From: Providencia alcalifaciens
GTDB lineage: Bacteria; Pseudomonadota; Gammaproteobacteria; Enterobacterales; Enterobacteriaceae
DNA: 64,000 nucleotides
Direction of reading: 5' to 3'
Assembly (NCBI GenBank): GCA_025961275.1
Contig: JAOQNJ010000001.1
Location: 2,749,353-2,813,352, forward strand
The notes under the pieces were generated by a model. It had not been told where the DNA came from, ran no database searches, and saw nothing but the letters and a program-made list of their open reading frames with translations. The position numbers and the translations under genes are program-made. This document shows, in pieces, positions 37,370-47,927 of the stretch (positions are counted from its first letter, which is position 1; the number at the start of each line of letters is the position of its first letter).

Positions 37370-37398
37370 TCCTCTCTTTGTTATCTTATAATCTTGCG

Positions 37399-39663
37399 TT
37401 ATTTAACACACATGACGTGATAGTGACCATCGATGATTTCAGTGCCTTCTGTTTCATGTTCAAAACCCGGAAACTCACTATCCCATGATTGTAGGCTACG
37501 TAAGTAGTTAATGTGCGGGCTATTTTCATCACCAAAGTTTTCACCTGATAGCAACATCGGGATACCCGGTGGATAAGGAATTATCGAGTTAGCGGCCACT
37601 CGGCCCGCTAATTTATCGACAGGAACAGCTTCGACACGATTAGCCACTATATCTTGATAGGCATTTCTCGGACTCATCATCACTTCAGGGAGTTGAGAGT
37701 AAGCCTGATTGAGTAGTGAACCAGGATTGTTTTTTTGTAAGTAAGCAAACATTTTGTCACCGAGATCACGTATGCCCATTTCACCATAAATATCAGGTGC
37801 AGACTCGACAACTTCAGGAAGCACTTTTTTCAATGCCGTGTTACTGTCGTAATGACGCTTAAAAGACAGTAAAGTATTCACTAATGTTCCCCATTTACCC
37901 TTGGTAATTCCCATCGAAAACAAAAACATGATTTGAAAATCCGTGGTTCGTGTCGGCACAATACCATAATGTGTCAACCATGCTGTGACCAACGCTGCCG
38001 GAACCCCAGTATCAAGTAATTGCCCATCATCTCCCATCCCCGGCGCCAATATACTGACCTTTATCGGATCAAGCATTGCCCAATTATCGGGAATATCATG
38101 GAAACCATGCCATTTATCTTCAGGATGCATCACCCAACAACTTTGCTCTTTCATCAATAGATCAACAGGAGCGTCTTCAAATGCATAACGCTGCCCAGTC
38201 GCAGGATCTCTGACCATTTCCTGATTCCATGGTTTGAAAAACCACTCTTCATCATTAATAAATTCTTTATACAAAAAGGCCAATGATTGACGAAAGTCGA
38301 TCGATTCGCGGATCACTTCATCTGTTAATGAGCGCCCACTATTGCCATCCATCATGTCTGCGGCAATATCATTTGAAGCACAGATAGCATACAGAGGGGA
38401 TGTGGTCGAATGCATCAAATAAGCTTGATTAAAGCGATTAAAATCAATGGCATTACGCCCATTACGCACATGAATAAATGAAGCTTGTGACAATGCATTA
38501 AGTAATTTGTGCGTGGAGTGTGTGGCAAATATTGTTGGCTGATTTTCGTCACGTTCTTCATCTCGCATGGCAAAATGGTCACGATAAAGCGGGTTAAAAC
38601 GCGCGTAACCATACCAAGCTTCATCGAAATGAATGCGATCTAAAGAGCTATCCAGTAAATCTTGCACTTTGCGTGCATTGTAACAAACACCATCATAAGT
38701 GCAGTTGGTAACAACACTATAAGCAGGTTTTTGACCTATTTTATCAACGGTCAGTGGATTGCTAGCAATTTTAGACTTGATAGTTTCAGGTGACATTTCT
38801 TGAGGATAAATGGGGCCTATAATTCCGTATCGATTGCGACTTGGGATCAAATAAATTGGTTTCGCTCCGGTTAAAATTAGTCCCTGCTCGATAGATTTAT
38901 GGCAGTTACGATCAATCACGACGACATCATCATCTGTCATGCACGCCTGCATAATGGTTCTATTCGAACCTGATGTCCCTACGACCACTGAGTAGGATTG
39001 ATCAGCACCAAAAATACGCGCAGCATTCTTCTCACACTCACCAAATGCTCCCGTATGATCGAGTAAAGAACCAACCGCAACACGCTCAATACCAATATCG
39101 GTACGAAATAGATTTTCACCGAAAAAGTCATGATAAATTCGCCCCGCTGGGGTTTTAGTGAAGCCCACCCCACCTTGGTGACCGGGGGCTGCCCATGAAT
39201 ACTCATGCACATCACTGTATTTGATCAAACTTTTCATTAAAGGGGGAAGAAGTTGGGAACGATAACGCAAGATAGCAGCAAGAACACGACCTGCAATAAA
39301 GTCAGCAGAATCCTCAAGTATCCAAGCAAACTCATCAACCTGTTCCATCATTTTGCGGTCAAAAGCAATCAATGCTTCTTCACGGTCGCTGAGCAGAAAG
39401 ACAGGAACATCTTCTTGTCTACGGTGTAATTGTGTAATGAGGCGATGCGCTTGATCCTGCTCGCCACGGTCACTCATATCTCGCCCATATAACAAACAAT
39501 CGATACTGGTATTCGAGCGAATGTATGCTAAACCATCTTCAAAATCGCGAATAATCACCGTTTCAACATGTTCTTCATTCAGTTCACTGACAAGACGTGC
39601 CACGGCATGGCTGATGACTGAGTCTTCATCTGTCAGTTCTGTATAAACAATGAGTGCTCTCAT
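37399..39663 (-). CDS. adiA: Biodegradative arginine decarboxylase AdiA
   Basis: PLP-dependent decarboxylase that turns arginine into agmatine and consumes a proton, the enzyme of arginine-dependent acid resistance. Start at 39663 (MRALIVYTEL) gives 754 residues (E. coli 755-756). Wing domain (1-130), PLP domain with HSTHKLLNALSQ holding the Schiff-base lysine near residue 385, and a conserved C-terminus HVMCVK. The E. coli partners adiC (arginine/agmatine antiporter) and adiY are not next to it here. murR lies upstream on the same strand, 112 bases away. Confidence 0.94.
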   Translation of the reverse strand: MRALIVYTELTDEDSVISHAVARLVSELNEEHVETVIIRDFEDGLAYIRSNTSIDCLLYGRDMSDRGEQDQAHRLITQLHRRQEDVPVFLLSDREEALIAFDRKMMEQVDEFAWILEDSADFIAGRVLAAILRYRSQLLPPLMKSLIKYSDVHEYSWAAPGHQGGVGFTKTPAGRIYHDFFGENLFRTDIGIERVAVGSLLDHTGAFGECEKNAARIFGADQSYSVVVGTSGSNRTIMQACMTDDDVVVIDRNCHKSIEQGLILTGAKPIYLIPSRNRYGIIGPIYPQEMSPETIKSKIASNPLTVDKIGQKPAYSVVTNCTYDGVCYNARKVQDLLDSSLDRIHFDEAWYGYARFNPLYRDHFAMRDEERDENQPTIFATHSTHKLLNALSQASFIHVRNGRNAIDFNRFNQAYLMHSTTSPLYAICASNDIAADMMDGNSGRSLTDEVIRESIDFRQSLAFLYKEFINDEEWFFKPWNQEMVRDPATGQRYAFEDAPVDLLMKEQSCWVMHPEDKWHGFHDIPDNWAMLDPIKVSILAPGMGDDGQLLDTGVPAALVTAWLTHYGIVPTRTTDFQIMFLFSMGITKGKWGTLVNTLLSFKRHYDSNTALKKVLPEVVESAPDIYGEMGIRDLGDKMFAYLQKNNPGSLLNQAYSQLPEVMMSPRNAYQDIVANRVEAVPVDKLAGRVAANSIIPYPPGIPMLLSGENFGDENSPHINYLRSLQSWDSEFPGFEHETEGTEIIDGHYHVMCVK

Positions 39664-39775
39664 TAACCTTCCTTTATGAGTTAGATACGTTACTCTAGTC
39701 TTACCGCAAATCGGCCTATTAAGCAAAAATAGAGCGCTGGCTTGTGGTTAAAATGAATTTGTATTTTCTAATCAG

Positions 39776-40636
39776 TCACTCATCTAATTTGTTAATCATC
39801 ACTCTTGCATTCATCACTAACATTTTTGCATGGGCTTCACGTTTTTGAAGCAACGCCATAAACAGCAAGTCAGTCAGTGTATTTTGCGCCGTTCTAGATG
39901 AGATAGATGAGCTACGCCACTCATTTTCCTCGGCAATGCTTTCAAGCACATAGTTGGATAATTGCGCCAAAGGTGAGAGTCGACTTCGTGTAATAGCAAT
40001 CACATTAGCCCCTTGTTTTCGAGCAATACCCGCCGCAGTTAGCATATCTTTACGCTTACCCGAAAAGGAGATCACGATTTGGGTATCAGTAGAACTTAAT
40101 GTCAATGCTGCTGCAATTTGCACATGATGATCTGACTCAACAAGTGTAGTAATACCAATTTTTTGTAATTTGTAGCTTAAATCTTTCGCCGTTAGCCCCG
40201 AGCCGCCAATCCCGACAATTTGCACACGTTGTGATTTATCTATCGTCTCCACAATTTTTTCAAATAATTTAAAATCAATATGACGCGTGGTTTCGGTAAT
40301 GGAATAATTTTTCTCTAATGCTAATTTTTGTGCCACTACCATTAAATTATCATTCTGTGTAATGCGATTATGTAGGTTCACATGAGGATTAACTTCCTCT
40401 AGTTGCTGACGCCCAATAATCTCACTGAGCGCTAATTTCAGCGCTGGATATCCCTTCACACCGATTTTTTGGCTAAATTTAACAATCGCGGATTGGCTAA
40501 CATTCAACGTCTCGGCTAATTGCTGTGATGATAAATTCAACACTCGTTCTGGTTTTTCGAGAATAAACTGCGCTATTTTGCGTTGGTTTTCTGCAAGCCT
40601 TGGTAATAAGCACGTAATCGTATCCAGTAAAGTCAT
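39776..40636 (-). CDS. murR: RpiR-family regulator MurR
   Basis: Repressor of MurNAc utilisation that senses MurNAc-6-phosphate. 286 residues (E. coli 285). N-terminal helix-turn-helix domain 1-77 (LNVSQSAIVKFSQKIGVKGYPALK) and a C-terminal SIS sugar-phosphate domain (about 125-260) with GIGGSGLTAKDLS. The RTAQNTLTDLLF stretch near the end is typical of MurR. Divergent from murQP, the classical arrangement. Confidence 0.9.
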   Translation of the reverse strand: MTLLDTITCLLPRLAENQRKIAQFILEKPERVLNLSSQQLAETLNVSQSAIVKFSQKIGVKGYPALKLALSEIIGRQQLEEVNPHVNLHNRITQNDNLMVVAQKLALEKNYSITETTRHIDFKLFEKIVETIDKSQRVQIVGIGGSGLTAKDLSYKLQKIGITTLVESDHHVQIAAALTLSSTDTQIVISFSGKRKDMLTAAGIARKQGANVIAITRSRLSPLAQLSNYVLESIAEENEWRSSSISSRTAQNTLTDLLFMALLQKREAHAKMLVMNARVMINKLDE

Positions 40637-40758
40637 CCAAAATCCTTATATTTTTAAGATAATAAAATAAATTATTCCTCAGAAAATAACATCATTACTT
40701 AAAATTAAACATTTAAATTCAATGCATTAAGCACCACCCCATACTGAATCATGGGAAA

Positions 40759-40788
40759 CTATTCTTTCATATTGGCAATTCAGAATAG
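40759..40788. promoter_or_regulatory. Candidate MurR operator
   Basis: Inverted repeat CTATTCT (40759-40765) and AGAATAG (40782-40788) in the murR-murQ divergent region. A dimeric RpiR-family regulator next to its own gene often binds such a repeat. Position-based guess. Confidence 0.3.
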
Positions 40789-40795
40789 ATAACAC

Positions 40796-40811
40796 CGTGA
40801 TCATTATCACA
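40796..40811. promoter_or_regulatory. CRP-cAMP binding site upstream of murQ
   Basis: CGTGA-TCATTA-TCACA matches the CRP consensus TGTGA-N6-TCACA at nine of ten positions. It lies 60 bases before murQ, a typical activator position, and implies catabolite control of MurNAc use. crp itself is in this window. Confidence 0.75.
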
Positions 40812-40870
40812 TCACTGGAATAAATAATTCCTTAATATCCGTTCATTAACTTAAGTAGGAGTAATTTATT

Positions 40871-41782
40871 ATGACCATTGATCTGAGCAAAATGGTAACT
40901 GAAAGCCGCAATGCTGCGAGTACCAATATTGATCAGCTATCAACGATAGAAATGCTGCAAGTTATTAATAATGAAGATAAGCAAGTGCCACTGGCGGTTG
41001 AAAAAACACTACCTCAAATCGCACAACTCGTCGATAAAGTTGCAGAAGCGTTTCTAAAAGGCGGTAGGTTAATTTATTCAGGGGCAGGAACATCAGGCCG
41101 TTTAGGCATATTAGATGCAAGCGAATGCCCTCCTACTTATGGAACTCCTCATGAGCAAGTGGTTGGATTAATTGCAGGTGGGCATCAAGCTATTTTTCGT
41201 GCTGTAGAAAACGCTGAAGATAAACCAGAGATGGGTGAACAAGATCTCATTGAGATTAAATTCTGTGATAAAGATGTGTTAGTCGGTATCGCCGCGAGTG
41301 GCCGCACACCGTATGTGTTAGGTGCACTGGCTTATGCACACAAAGTTGGTGCCGTAACCGCGTCAATTAGCTGTAACCCAAATAGCCCTGTTGCTAGTGC
41401 AGCTGATATCGCTATTACACCTATCGTTGGCGCAGAAGTGGTTACGGGCTCTTCTCGAATGAAAGCGGGTACCGCACAAAAGCTGGTACTCAATATGATC
41501 ACTACCGGCACAATGATCCGTATTGGGAAAGTTTTCGGTAATTTAATGGTTGATGTAGAAGCAACCAATGCAAAGTTGGTTGAAAGGCAAGTCAAAATCG
41601 TAATGGAAGCCACTGAGTGTGACAGGCAAACAGCGGATCATGCATTACAACAATGTCAACGGAACTGTAAGACTGCAATTTTGATGATCCTATCTGGGCT
41701 CAATGCACAAGAGGCGCGTCAATTGCTATCAGATAATAATGGGTTTATTCGCACGGCTCTCAATGTCGCGAAATCCGTTTAA
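40871..41782 (+). CDS. murQ: MurNAc-6-phosphate etherase MurQ
   Basis: Cleaves the lactyl ether of MurNAc-6-phosphate to GlcNAc-6-phosphate and lactate, for cell-wall recycling and exogenous MurNAc use. 303 residues (E. coli 298). SIS-domain protein; [21 protein letters not shown] near residues 60-80 is the family signature, and [11 protein letters not shown] lies near 198-208. AGGAG is in front of the ATG. Followed by murP after 27 bases. Confidence 0.96.
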   Translation: MTIDLSKMVTESRNAASTNIDQLSTIEMLQVINNEDKQVPLAVEKTLPQIAQLVDKVAEAFLKGGRLIYSGAGTSGRLGILDASECPPTYGTPHEQVVGLIAGGHQAIFRAVENAEDKPEMGEQDLIEIKFCDKDVLVGIAASGRTPYVLGALAYAHKVGAVTASISCNPNSPVASAADIAITPIVGAEVVTGSSRMKAGTAQKLVLNMITTGTMIRIGKVFGNLMVDVEATNAKLVERQVKIVMEATECDRQTADHALQQCQRNCKTAILMILSGLNAQEARQLLSDNNGFIRTALNVAKSV

Positions 41783-41809
41783 CACGCGGGAACTGATAGG
41801 GTAAATGGC

Positions 41810-43282
41810 ATGGCTAAAATAACAAAAGAAATGATGCAGGAAATTCTGCAAAAAGTCGGTGGAAGTGCAAATATCAGGAACTGCGGTAACTGTATGACCC
41901 GCTTGCGCTTGACTCTGAATAACGACCAACTTGTCGATAAAGCAGCAATAAAACAAATCCCCGGCGTGCTTGGGGTCATTGAAAGTGATGAACAACTGCA
42001 AATTGTACTTGGCCCAGGTAAAGCACAGACCGCTTCTGATTTGATGAATCAGATCCTAGAAAGCGGTGAAACCGTAGAGCCAGGTCAGTCAGATACCTCA
42101 TCAGAAACCAATCTAAATACATTAGCGTCATCGAATAAACAACAGATGAAGCAAAAGCAAACTAGTGCAGTTCACCGGTTTTTATCCAAATTTGCCACCA
42201 TCTTTACCCCATTAATTCCCGGTTTTATTGCCGCAGGTTTACTGCTTGGATTTGCCACATTAGCCACTCAAACCTTTTTCCCTGACGGTTTACCTAAAGC
42301 ACCAGAACAACAGACATTCGGCGTTCATCTGATCCTGTATATGTCTGTTTTCAGCAAAGGTCTATTTAGCTTCTTAAGTATTTTGATTGGTTATAATGCC
42401 CAAAAAGCCTTTGGTGGAAGTGGTGTCAACGGCGCTATCATCGCAGCCTTGTTCGTACTTGGCTATGACCCAAGCGCAACCTCTGGTGTGTTCTCTGGAA
42501 TGACCAATTTTTTCGGTTGGGAAATTGACCCTCGAGGCAGCATCATTGGCGTTCTGATTGCCTGTATCTTCGGCGCATGGGTTGAAAAACAAGTTCGCAA
42601 GATTATTCCTGCAAACCTCGATATGATTTTAACCTCAACCATTACATTACTGATTGTTGGTGCAGCAGCGTATGTTGTCATCATGCCATTAGGCAGTTGG
42701 TTATTTAGCGGGATGTCTTGGTTGTTTATGCACTTAAATGGCAACCCTTTCGGCACCGCAATATTAGCGGGCTTGTTCTTGATTGCAGTCATGTTTGGTG
42801 TCCATCAAGGCTTTGTTCCCGTCTATTTTGCATTGGTCGATGCTCAGGGCTTCAACTCACTATTCCCAATTCTGGCGATGGCGGGTGCAGGTCAAGTCGG
42901 TGCGGCACTTGCTCTGTATGCTAAAGCGAAAAAAGACTCTATTTTACGCAACCAAATCCGAGGAGCGATTATTCCAGGTTTCCTCGGCATTGGTGAACCA
43001 CTCATTTATGGCGTCACTCTGCCGCGAGTAAAACCGTTCGTGACTGCCTGTTTAGGCGGAGCCGCAGGTGGATTCTTTCTGGGTTTAGTTGCATGGATGG
43101 GATTACCTATCGGACTTAACACCGTCTTTGGTCCATCAGGACTCGTGGCGATCCCTCTGATGACATCAGCACAAGGCGTATTTGCAGGTATGTCTGTCTA
43201 TGTTGGTGGCATTGCTGTTGCCTATGTGTGTGGCTTTATTTTCACGTATTTCTTCGGCACTAAAAATGTCGATTTAGATTAA
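41810..43282 (+). CDS. murP: MurNAc-specific PTS enzyme IIBC MurP
   Basis: Inner-membrane PTS permease that imports and phosphorylates MurNAc, taking phosphate from a separate EIIA (Crr in E. coli). 490 residues (E. coli 474). EIIB domain 1-85 with the phosphorylated cysteine in [11 protein letters not shown] (Cys28), a serine/glutamine-rich linker to about 115, then about ten membrane segments of EIIC with [11 protein letters not shown], the sugar-binding motif. Co-transcribed with murQ. Confidence 0.93.
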   Translation: MAKITKEMMQEILQKVGGSANIRNCGNCMTRLRLTLNNDQLVDKAAIKQIPGVLGVIESDEQLQIVLGPGKAQTASDLMNQILESGETVEPGQSDTSSETNLNTLASSNKQQMKQKQTSAVHRFLSKFATIFTPLIPGFIAAGLLLGFATLATQTFFPDGLPKAPEQQTFGVHLILYMSVFSKGLFSFLSILIGYNAQKAFGGSGVNGAIIAALFVLGYDPSATSGVFSGMTNFFGWEIDPRGSIIGVLIACIFGAWVEKQVRKIIPANLDMILTSTITLLIVGAAAYVVIMPLGSWLFSGMSWLFMHLNGNPFGTAILAGLFLIAVMFGVHQGFVPVYFALVDAQGFNSLFPILAMAGAGQVGAALALYAKAKKDSILRNQIRGAIIPGFLGIGEPLIYGVTLPRVKPFVTACLGGAAGGFFLGLVAWMGLPIGLNTVFGPSGLVAIPLMTSAQGVFAGMSVYVGGIAVAYVCGFIFTYFFGTKNVDLD

Positions 43283-43289
43283 CTCGTAT

Positions 43290-43313
43290 TTGGGAGGACT
43301 TAGCTCCTCCCAA
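43290..43313. terminator. Hairpin between convergent murP and the exporter gene
   Basis: Stem TTGGGAGGA/TCCTCCCAA (43290-43298 and 43305-43313), six-base loop; a T-rich stretch follows. Likely terminator for murQP and possibly for the opposite gene. Confidence 0.7.
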
Positions 43314-43318
43314 TATTA

Positions 43319-43924
43319 TTACTCCATCCAAATCAACGGAACGCAGGCTGCGGTTAATAATCCCATCACTAAGTTAAAAATAAACCAAGCACGACGACTT
43401 CGTAAAAAATAACTAATTAAAGAACCACCTGCCATCCAAATCAATCCAGCTATTAAATTGACGGTAAATACCGCAATACTCATTACAATAATTGATTGAA
43501 CAAAAAGATCACCCGATAAGCTATAGCTCCCAACCGCACCTAACCCCATCATCCACGCTTTTGGATTTAAAAATTGTAACAAACCACCTTGATACCATTT
43601 TACATTTTTAGAGACTGTACTATCTGTTTTTAATGGGGAGTAACTTGCGGTAGCCGTTTTCCATGCCAGCCACAATAAATAGAGGCTCCCAGCGATTTTC
43701 ATTGCAGTATGCAACGCAGGATAAAGCAATAAAAGCGCAGCAATACCAAACGCAGAGAAGTAAAGTATGGATTGCATGCCCAGCATTATTCCTAATAGCA
43801 AAGGAATACTGCGACGAAAACCATAATTTGCAGTACCTGAGGTTAATAACATATTATTCGGGCCTGGCGTCACAGCTGCAATGAATAGAAACGTAAAAAG
43901 AGAAAAAATTAGCCCAAGACTCAT
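43319..43924 (-). CDS. LysE/RhtB family amino acid exporter
   Basis: Inner-membrane efflux protein of 201 residues with about six hydrophobic segments. The N-terminal AAVTPGPNNMLL motif and central FLNPKAWMMGLG identify the LysE/RhtB family, and the sequence is nearest in feel to EamB-type cysteine/O-acetylserine exporters. Substrate not determinable from context. Divergent from yheT. Confidence 0.85.
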   Translation of the reverse strand: MSLGLIFSLFTFLFIAAVTPGPNNMLLTSGTANYGFRRSIPLLLGIMLGMQSILYFSAFGIAALLLLYPALHTAMKIAGSLYLLWLAWKTATASYSPLKTDSTVSKNVKWYQGGLLQFLNPKAWMMGLGAVGSYSLSGDLFVQSIIVMSIAVFTVNLIAGLIWMAGGSLISYFLRSRRAWFIFNLVMGLLTAACVPLIWME

Positions 43925-44020
43925 TTATAATCGTTCTCCAAAAGTAAAGCACACTTGCATCACAAAAAAATAACAGTATGTTATGTGCCCCACAAGGGCA
44001 TTATTAAATTAAATAAGGCT

Positions 44021-45004
44021 ATGTCAGAAAACTTTCGACCAATCAATTGGGCCAAAAATCCACACCTTCAAACATTGTTGCCAAGGATCTTTCGGCGTAA
44101 ACCGAAAATTAAGCCGATTTGGCAGCGACTGGAGTTACCAGACGGTGATTTTATCGACCTCGCTTGGAGTGAACCTCCTGAGCAGGCAAGTCACAAGCCA
44201 CGTTTAGTGATTTTTCACGGCTTAGAAGGTAACTTTAAAAGCCCGTATGCCCATGGCATGCTTGAAAGTGCCCAGAAGCAAGGCTGGCTCGGTGTTATTA
44301 TGCACTTTAGGGGCTGTACTGGTGAACCGAACCGCCAAAAGCGTATTTATCATTCGGGTGAAACCAGCGATGCTAGCTACTTTTTGCATTGGTTAAAGCA
44401 AACTTGGGGAGATGTGCCTACGGCTGCTGTCGGTTATTCCCTCGGTGGGAATATGCTTGCCTGCTATTTGGCTGAACGTGGTGAAAATGCGGATATTGAC
44501 GCTGGAGTCATCGTTTCTGCACCTTTAATGTTAGAACCATGTTCATTGCGAATGGAAAAAGGTCTTTCCCAATTTTATCAACGCTATTTACTCAATGGAT
44601 TAAAACGCAACGCCACACGTAAACTCGTACGCTATCCCGGTTCATTACCGCTCAATTTATTACAGTTAAAACAATTAAAACGTATTCGCGAGTTTGATGA
44701 TGTGATTACAGCAAGAATTCATGGCTTTAATGACGCAACAGATTATTATCAAAAATGTAGTGCGCTACCAAAGTTACCTAGAATTACCAAACCAACACTG
44801 ATTATTCACGCTAAAGATGACCCCTTTATGGCACCCGAAGTTGTGCCTGATTTAGCGCATTTACCCGCCAATATCGAATACCAAATGACAGAACATGGCG
44901 GGCACGTTGGTTTTGTCAGCGGTACCTTCAGAAAACCGGAAATGTGGCTAGAAAAACGTATTCCTCAATGGCTAACGACTTATTTAGACAGACAAAAACC
45001 ATGA
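44021..45004 (+). CDS. yheT: Alpha/beta hydrolase YheT
   Basis: Hydrolase of the YheT/EMB8 group, substrate unknown. 327 residues from the ATG at 44021 (MSENFRP; E. coli 340). An in-frame GTG at 43985 is an alternative start, since the AAGG before 44021 is unusually close. Nucleophile Ser140 in [21 protein letters not shown] near 66-79; catalytic Asp in KDDPF and His in HGGHVGF. Overlaps yheU by ATGA. Confidence 0.93.
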   Translation: MSENFRPINWAKNPHLQTLLPRIFRRKPKIKPIWQRLELPDGDFIDLAWSEPPEQASHKPRLVIFHGLEGNFKSPYAHGMLESAQKQGWLGVIMHFRGCTGEPNRQKRIYHSGETSDASYFLHWLKQTWGDVPTAAVGYSLGGNMLACYLAERGENADIDAGVIVSAPLMLEPCSLRMEKGLSQFYQRYLLNGLKRNATRKLVRYPGSLPLNLLQLKQLKRIREFDDVITARIHGFNDATDYYQKCSALPKLPRITKPTLIIHAKDDPFMAPEVVPDLAHLPANIEYQMTEHGGHVGFVSGTFRKPEMWLEKRIPQWLTTYLDRQKP

Positions 45005-45219
45005 TTATTCCTTGGAAAGATTTAGATCCTGACACACTGGAAAACCTGATCGAAACCTATGTTCTACGCGAAGGAACAGATTATGGTGTGCATGAAAAGA
45101 CGTTACAACAAAAGGTCGAAGACGTGAAACGGCAGTTAGTTTCTGGTGAGGTTGTGCTAGTCTGGTCAGAATTACATGAATCTGTTAACTTCATGCCTAA
45201 CAATCAGTTTCGCCCGTAA
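45001..45219 (+). CDS. yheU: YheU family protein
   Basis: 72-residue cytoplasmic protein of unknown function, the same length as in E. coli. The frame is open from 44944 but the ATG at 45001 ([11 protein letters not shown]) overlaps the yheT stop as ATGA and matches the family start. Conserved LREGTDYG and VLVWSELHE segments. Confidence 0.93.
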   Translation: MIIPWKDLDPDTLENLIETYVLREGTDYGVHEKTLQQKVEDVKRQLVSGEVVLVWSELHESVNFMPNNQFRP

Positions 45220-45282
45220 ACCCGTTTTGCTCACCGCTTTCCTTAGGTAAGCGTGGACGCAAGGCAACACAGGGAGTCCACG

Positions 45283-46149
45283 ATGTCGAAAAAGCACCCA
45301 ATAATTGCAGTAACTGGTTCTAGTGGTGCTGGAACCACCTCCACAAGTCAGGCATTTCGCAAGATATTCCATCAATTAAATATTCAACCCGCCACCTTGG
45401 AAGGGGATAGCTTTCATCGTTATACTCGGCCTGAAATGGATATGGCGATTCGTAAAGCGAGAGAGCAAGGCCGCCATATCAGTTATTTCGGCCCTGAAGC
45501 GAATGATTTTTCATTGTTAGAACGTACGTTGTTAGATTATAGGCAGCATGGCAATGGTCAATCACGTAAATACCTTCACACCTATGACGAAGCGGTTCCA
45601 TATGGTTTACAGCCGGGTACTTTTACGCCATGGGAATCACTCCCATCAAATAGTGATGTCTTATTCTATGAAGGCCTGCATGGGGGAGTCGTTACACCTG
45701 AAAATAATGTGGCGCAACATGTCGACTTATTGGTCGGTGTAGTACCGATCGTTAACCTAGAATGGATTCAAAAGCTTATCCGTGATACGACGGAACGAGG
45801 GCATTCCCGAGAAGCAGTAATGGATTCGGTTGTTCGCTCAATGGGCGACTATATCAGCTATATTACGCCTCAGTTTTCACGCACTCACATTAACTTTCAA
45901 CGAGTCCCTACAGTCGATACATCAAATCCTTTTTCAGCTAAAGTGATCCCTTCACAAGATGAAAGTTTTATTGTTATCCGTTTTAGAGGGTTGGAGCATA
46001 TTGATTTCCCCTATTTGCTATCTATGTTAAGCGGTTCATTTATATCAGCAATAGATACTATTGTGGTTCCCGGTGGGAAATTAGGATTAGCCATGGAGCT
46101 GATTATGACACCATTAGTTGAAAAGCTGATTAAGCAAAAACAGGATTAA
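45283..46149 (+). CDS. prkB: Phosphoribulokinase-like protein PrkB
   Basis: P-loop kinase resembling phosphoribulokinase; physiological substrate in enterobacteria is unclear. Start at 45283 (MSKKHPIIAV) is preceded by AGGGAG and gives 288 residues (E. coli 289). Nucleotide-binding GSSGAGTTS at residues 12-20; LEGDSFHRYTRPEMD near 38-52; FYEGLHGGVVTPE near 126-138. Same position as in E. coli, after yheTU. Confidence 0.93.
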   Translation: MSKKHPIIAVTGSSGAGTTSTSQAFRKIFHQLNIQPATLEGDSFHRYTRPEMDMAIRKAREQGRHISYFGPEANDFSLLERTLLDYRQHGNGQSRKYLHTYDEAVPYGLQPGTFTPWESLPSNSDVLFYEGLHGGVVTPENNVAQHVDLLVGVVPIVNLEWIQKLIRDTTERGHSREAVMDSVVRSMGDYISYITPQFSRTHINFQRVPTVDTSNPFSAKVIPSQDESFIVIRFRGLEHIDFPYLLSMLSGSFISAIDTIVVPGGKLGLAMELIMTPLVEKLIKQKQD

Positions 46150-46155
46150 AAACAG

Positions 46156-46189
46156 ATGATGCTTATCGTTATTTCAAAATAAGCATCAT
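46156..46189. terminator. Inverted repeat between convergent prkB and yhfA
   Basis: Eleven-base arms (46156-46166 and 46179-46189, ATGATGCTTAT and complement) with a 12-base loop. No clean T run, so termination is plausible only. Confidence 0.5.
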
Positions 46190-46221
46190 AAATTAAAATA
46201 ATTATATATATAATAAAACTA

Positions 46222-46626
46222 TTATTGAATTTTTATTTCAAAACTGTGGGTTACTTTGACTGCTTTTTCTAACATTAAAGAGACAGAACAATATTTTTCA
46301 GCAGAAAGCTGAACTGCTCGCTCAACAATTTTTTCTGTCAGATCACTGCCCGTCACAATAAAATGTAAGTTGATATGGGTAAAATAACGCGGTGCTTCTT
46401 CTCTGCGCTGTGAAGTTAATTTAACTTCGCAACCGCTAACATCATTACGCCCTTTTTTGAGAATAGAAACGACATCAACTGCGCTGCAACCACCAGCGGC
46501 CATCAGCACCATTTCCATTGGACTAGGCGCTTTATCGCCAGCATTACCATCCATCATAACCTGATGACCTGAAGCCGATTCACCTAAAAAAGAGAGCCCT
46601 TCCACCCATTTAACTCTTGCTTCCAT
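46222..46626 (-). CDS. yhfA: OsmC family protein YhfA
   Basis: OsmC/Ohr-type small protein, 134 residues as in E. coli, function not established. Two cysteines typical of the peroxide-reducing family are present, in GGCSAVDVVSIL (near residue 49) and in KYCSVSLML (near residue 113). Divergent from crp across 305 bases, conserved synteny. Confidence 0.92.
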   Translation of the reverse strand: MEARVKWVEGLSFLGESASGHQVMMDGNAGDKAPSPMEMVLMAAGGCSAVDVVSILKKGRNDVSGCEVKLTSQRREEAPRYFTHINLHFIVTGSDLTEKIVERAVQLSAEKYCSVSLMLEKAVKVTHSFEIKIQ

Positions 46627-46931
46627 ATTCTGTTCCCCCTTGGAAAATATTTATCTAAAGAATGACATTCTCACACAAACACTCTAATTCATATAGTTGC
46701 TTTATTGTGCTGAATCGATAAAGCCAAGACTTTCTGAATTGAATATGTTACAAACAAAGTTCTAATTAATACGGATAAGATCAAAACTCAAGGTTTCAAT
46801 TAATTATATTATAGCCTTGATATTAACTTGCTCTATAATGCAAATTAATATGCTAAGCTAGCGACTTTAAAACCAGCTTTTCTGGTTATCGTTGACCGGA
46901 TGGCTGTATTAACATACAGAGGATAACGCTA
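46627..46931. promoter_or_regulatory. yhfA-crp divergent control region
   Basis: 305 bases with the crp leader. TATAAT near 46833 is a candidate crp -10; no good -35 is visible, as expected for an activator-influenced promoter. The leader has a hairpin AACCAG-CTTTT-CTGGTT near 46870, and ends in the ribosome binding site CAGAGGATAAC. A CRP autoregulatory site is known in E. coli but none of good quality is obvious here. Confidence 0.5.
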
Positions 46932-47564
46932 ATGGTTCTCGGCAAGCCACAAACAGACCCTACTCTTGAATGGTTTTTGTCACACTGCCATATTCATAAG
47001 TATCCATCCAAGAGCACTCTGATTCATCAGGGTGAAAAAGCAGAAACCCTTTACTATATTGTTAAAGGATCAGTCGCTGTTTTAATCAAAGATGAAGAAG
47101 GCAAAGAGATGATTCTCTCCTATTTAAATCAAGGAGACTTCATTGGTGAACTAGGGTTATTTGAAGAAGGACAAGAACGTTCAGCTTGGGTCAGAGCAAA
47201 AAGTGCCTGCGAAGTCGCTGAAATTTCTTACAAAAAATTCCGTCAGCTTATTCAGGTTAACCCTGATATTCTTATGCGCCTTTCTGCGCAAATGGCAAGT
47301 CGCCTACAAACCACGTCAGAAAAAGTCGGCAACCTTGCCTTCCTCGATGTGACTGGTCGTATTGCTCAAACGCTTCTCAATTTAGCTAAACAACCCGATG
47401 CAATGACGCATCCTGATGGTATGCAAATTAAGATCACTCGCCAAGAAATCGGCCAAATCGTCGGTTGCTCTCGTGAAACAGTTGGTCGTATCTTAAAGAT
47501 GCTGGAAGACCAAAACCTGATCTCTGCACATGGTAAGACCATAGTCGTGTACGGTACCCGCTAA
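46932..47564 (+). CDS. crp: cAMP receptor protein Crp
   Basis: Global regulator of carbon source use; homodimer activated by cAMP. 210 residues as in E. coli, nearly identical in appearance. Cyclic-nucleotide domain with [19 protein letters not shown] (residues about 72-90, containing the Glu, Arg and Ser that hold cAMP), dimer helix with Thr-Ser (TTSEKVG) and C-terminal helix-turn-helix with recognition helix [10 protein letters not shown]. It probably acts on the CRP-like sites upstream of murQ and agaR in this window. Confidence 0.99.
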   Translation: MVLGKPQTDPTLEWFLSHCHIHKYPSKSTLIHQGEKAETLYYIVKGSVAVLIKDEEGKEMILSYLNQGDFIGELGLFEEGQERSAWVRAKSACEVAEISYKKFRQLIQVNPDILMRLSAQMASRLQTTSEKVGNLAFLDVTGRIAQTLLNLAKQPDAMTHPDGMQIKITRQEIGQIVGCSRETVGRILKMLEDQNLISAHGKTIVVYGTR

Positions 47565-47608
47565 CTAACATATCTGCCTAGCTCACTGACTGCTGGGCTT
47601 TGCTTTTT

Positions 47609-47644
47609 AAGCCACTCTATCTCACTGATATATAGTGGCTTTTT
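47609..47644 (+). terminator. crp terminator
   Basis: Stem AAGCCACT (47609-47616) with AGTGGCTT (47634-47641), followed by TTTT. It lies 45 bases past the crp stop. Confidence 0.75.
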
Positions 47645-47927
47645 CATTCCATTTTATATTTAAAATAATTCGAATTACATATAAACGTGCAACGAAAATA
47701 ACTCTATGAAGGAATTTCATCTCAAGTAATTCGAAGAATAACGACTATATATCGATAAAGAATAAAAGATGTAATACAGCTTAATTAAGTTAATTATAAA
47801 ATCATAAACAAATAAAAAAATATAAATCCACTAGGTTAATGCGCCTAAAAAAGCAGTTGTTCACTTATTGATTATAAAACTAACAAAAATAATACATTCT
47901 AATTTATGAATTTAAATATCAGTGCAA

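Noticed and set aside
37399-39663. adiA as lysine or ornithine decarboxylase
   Set aside because: Sequence through the whole length follows AdiA, including its C-terminus and the PLP region, rather than CadA or SpeF.
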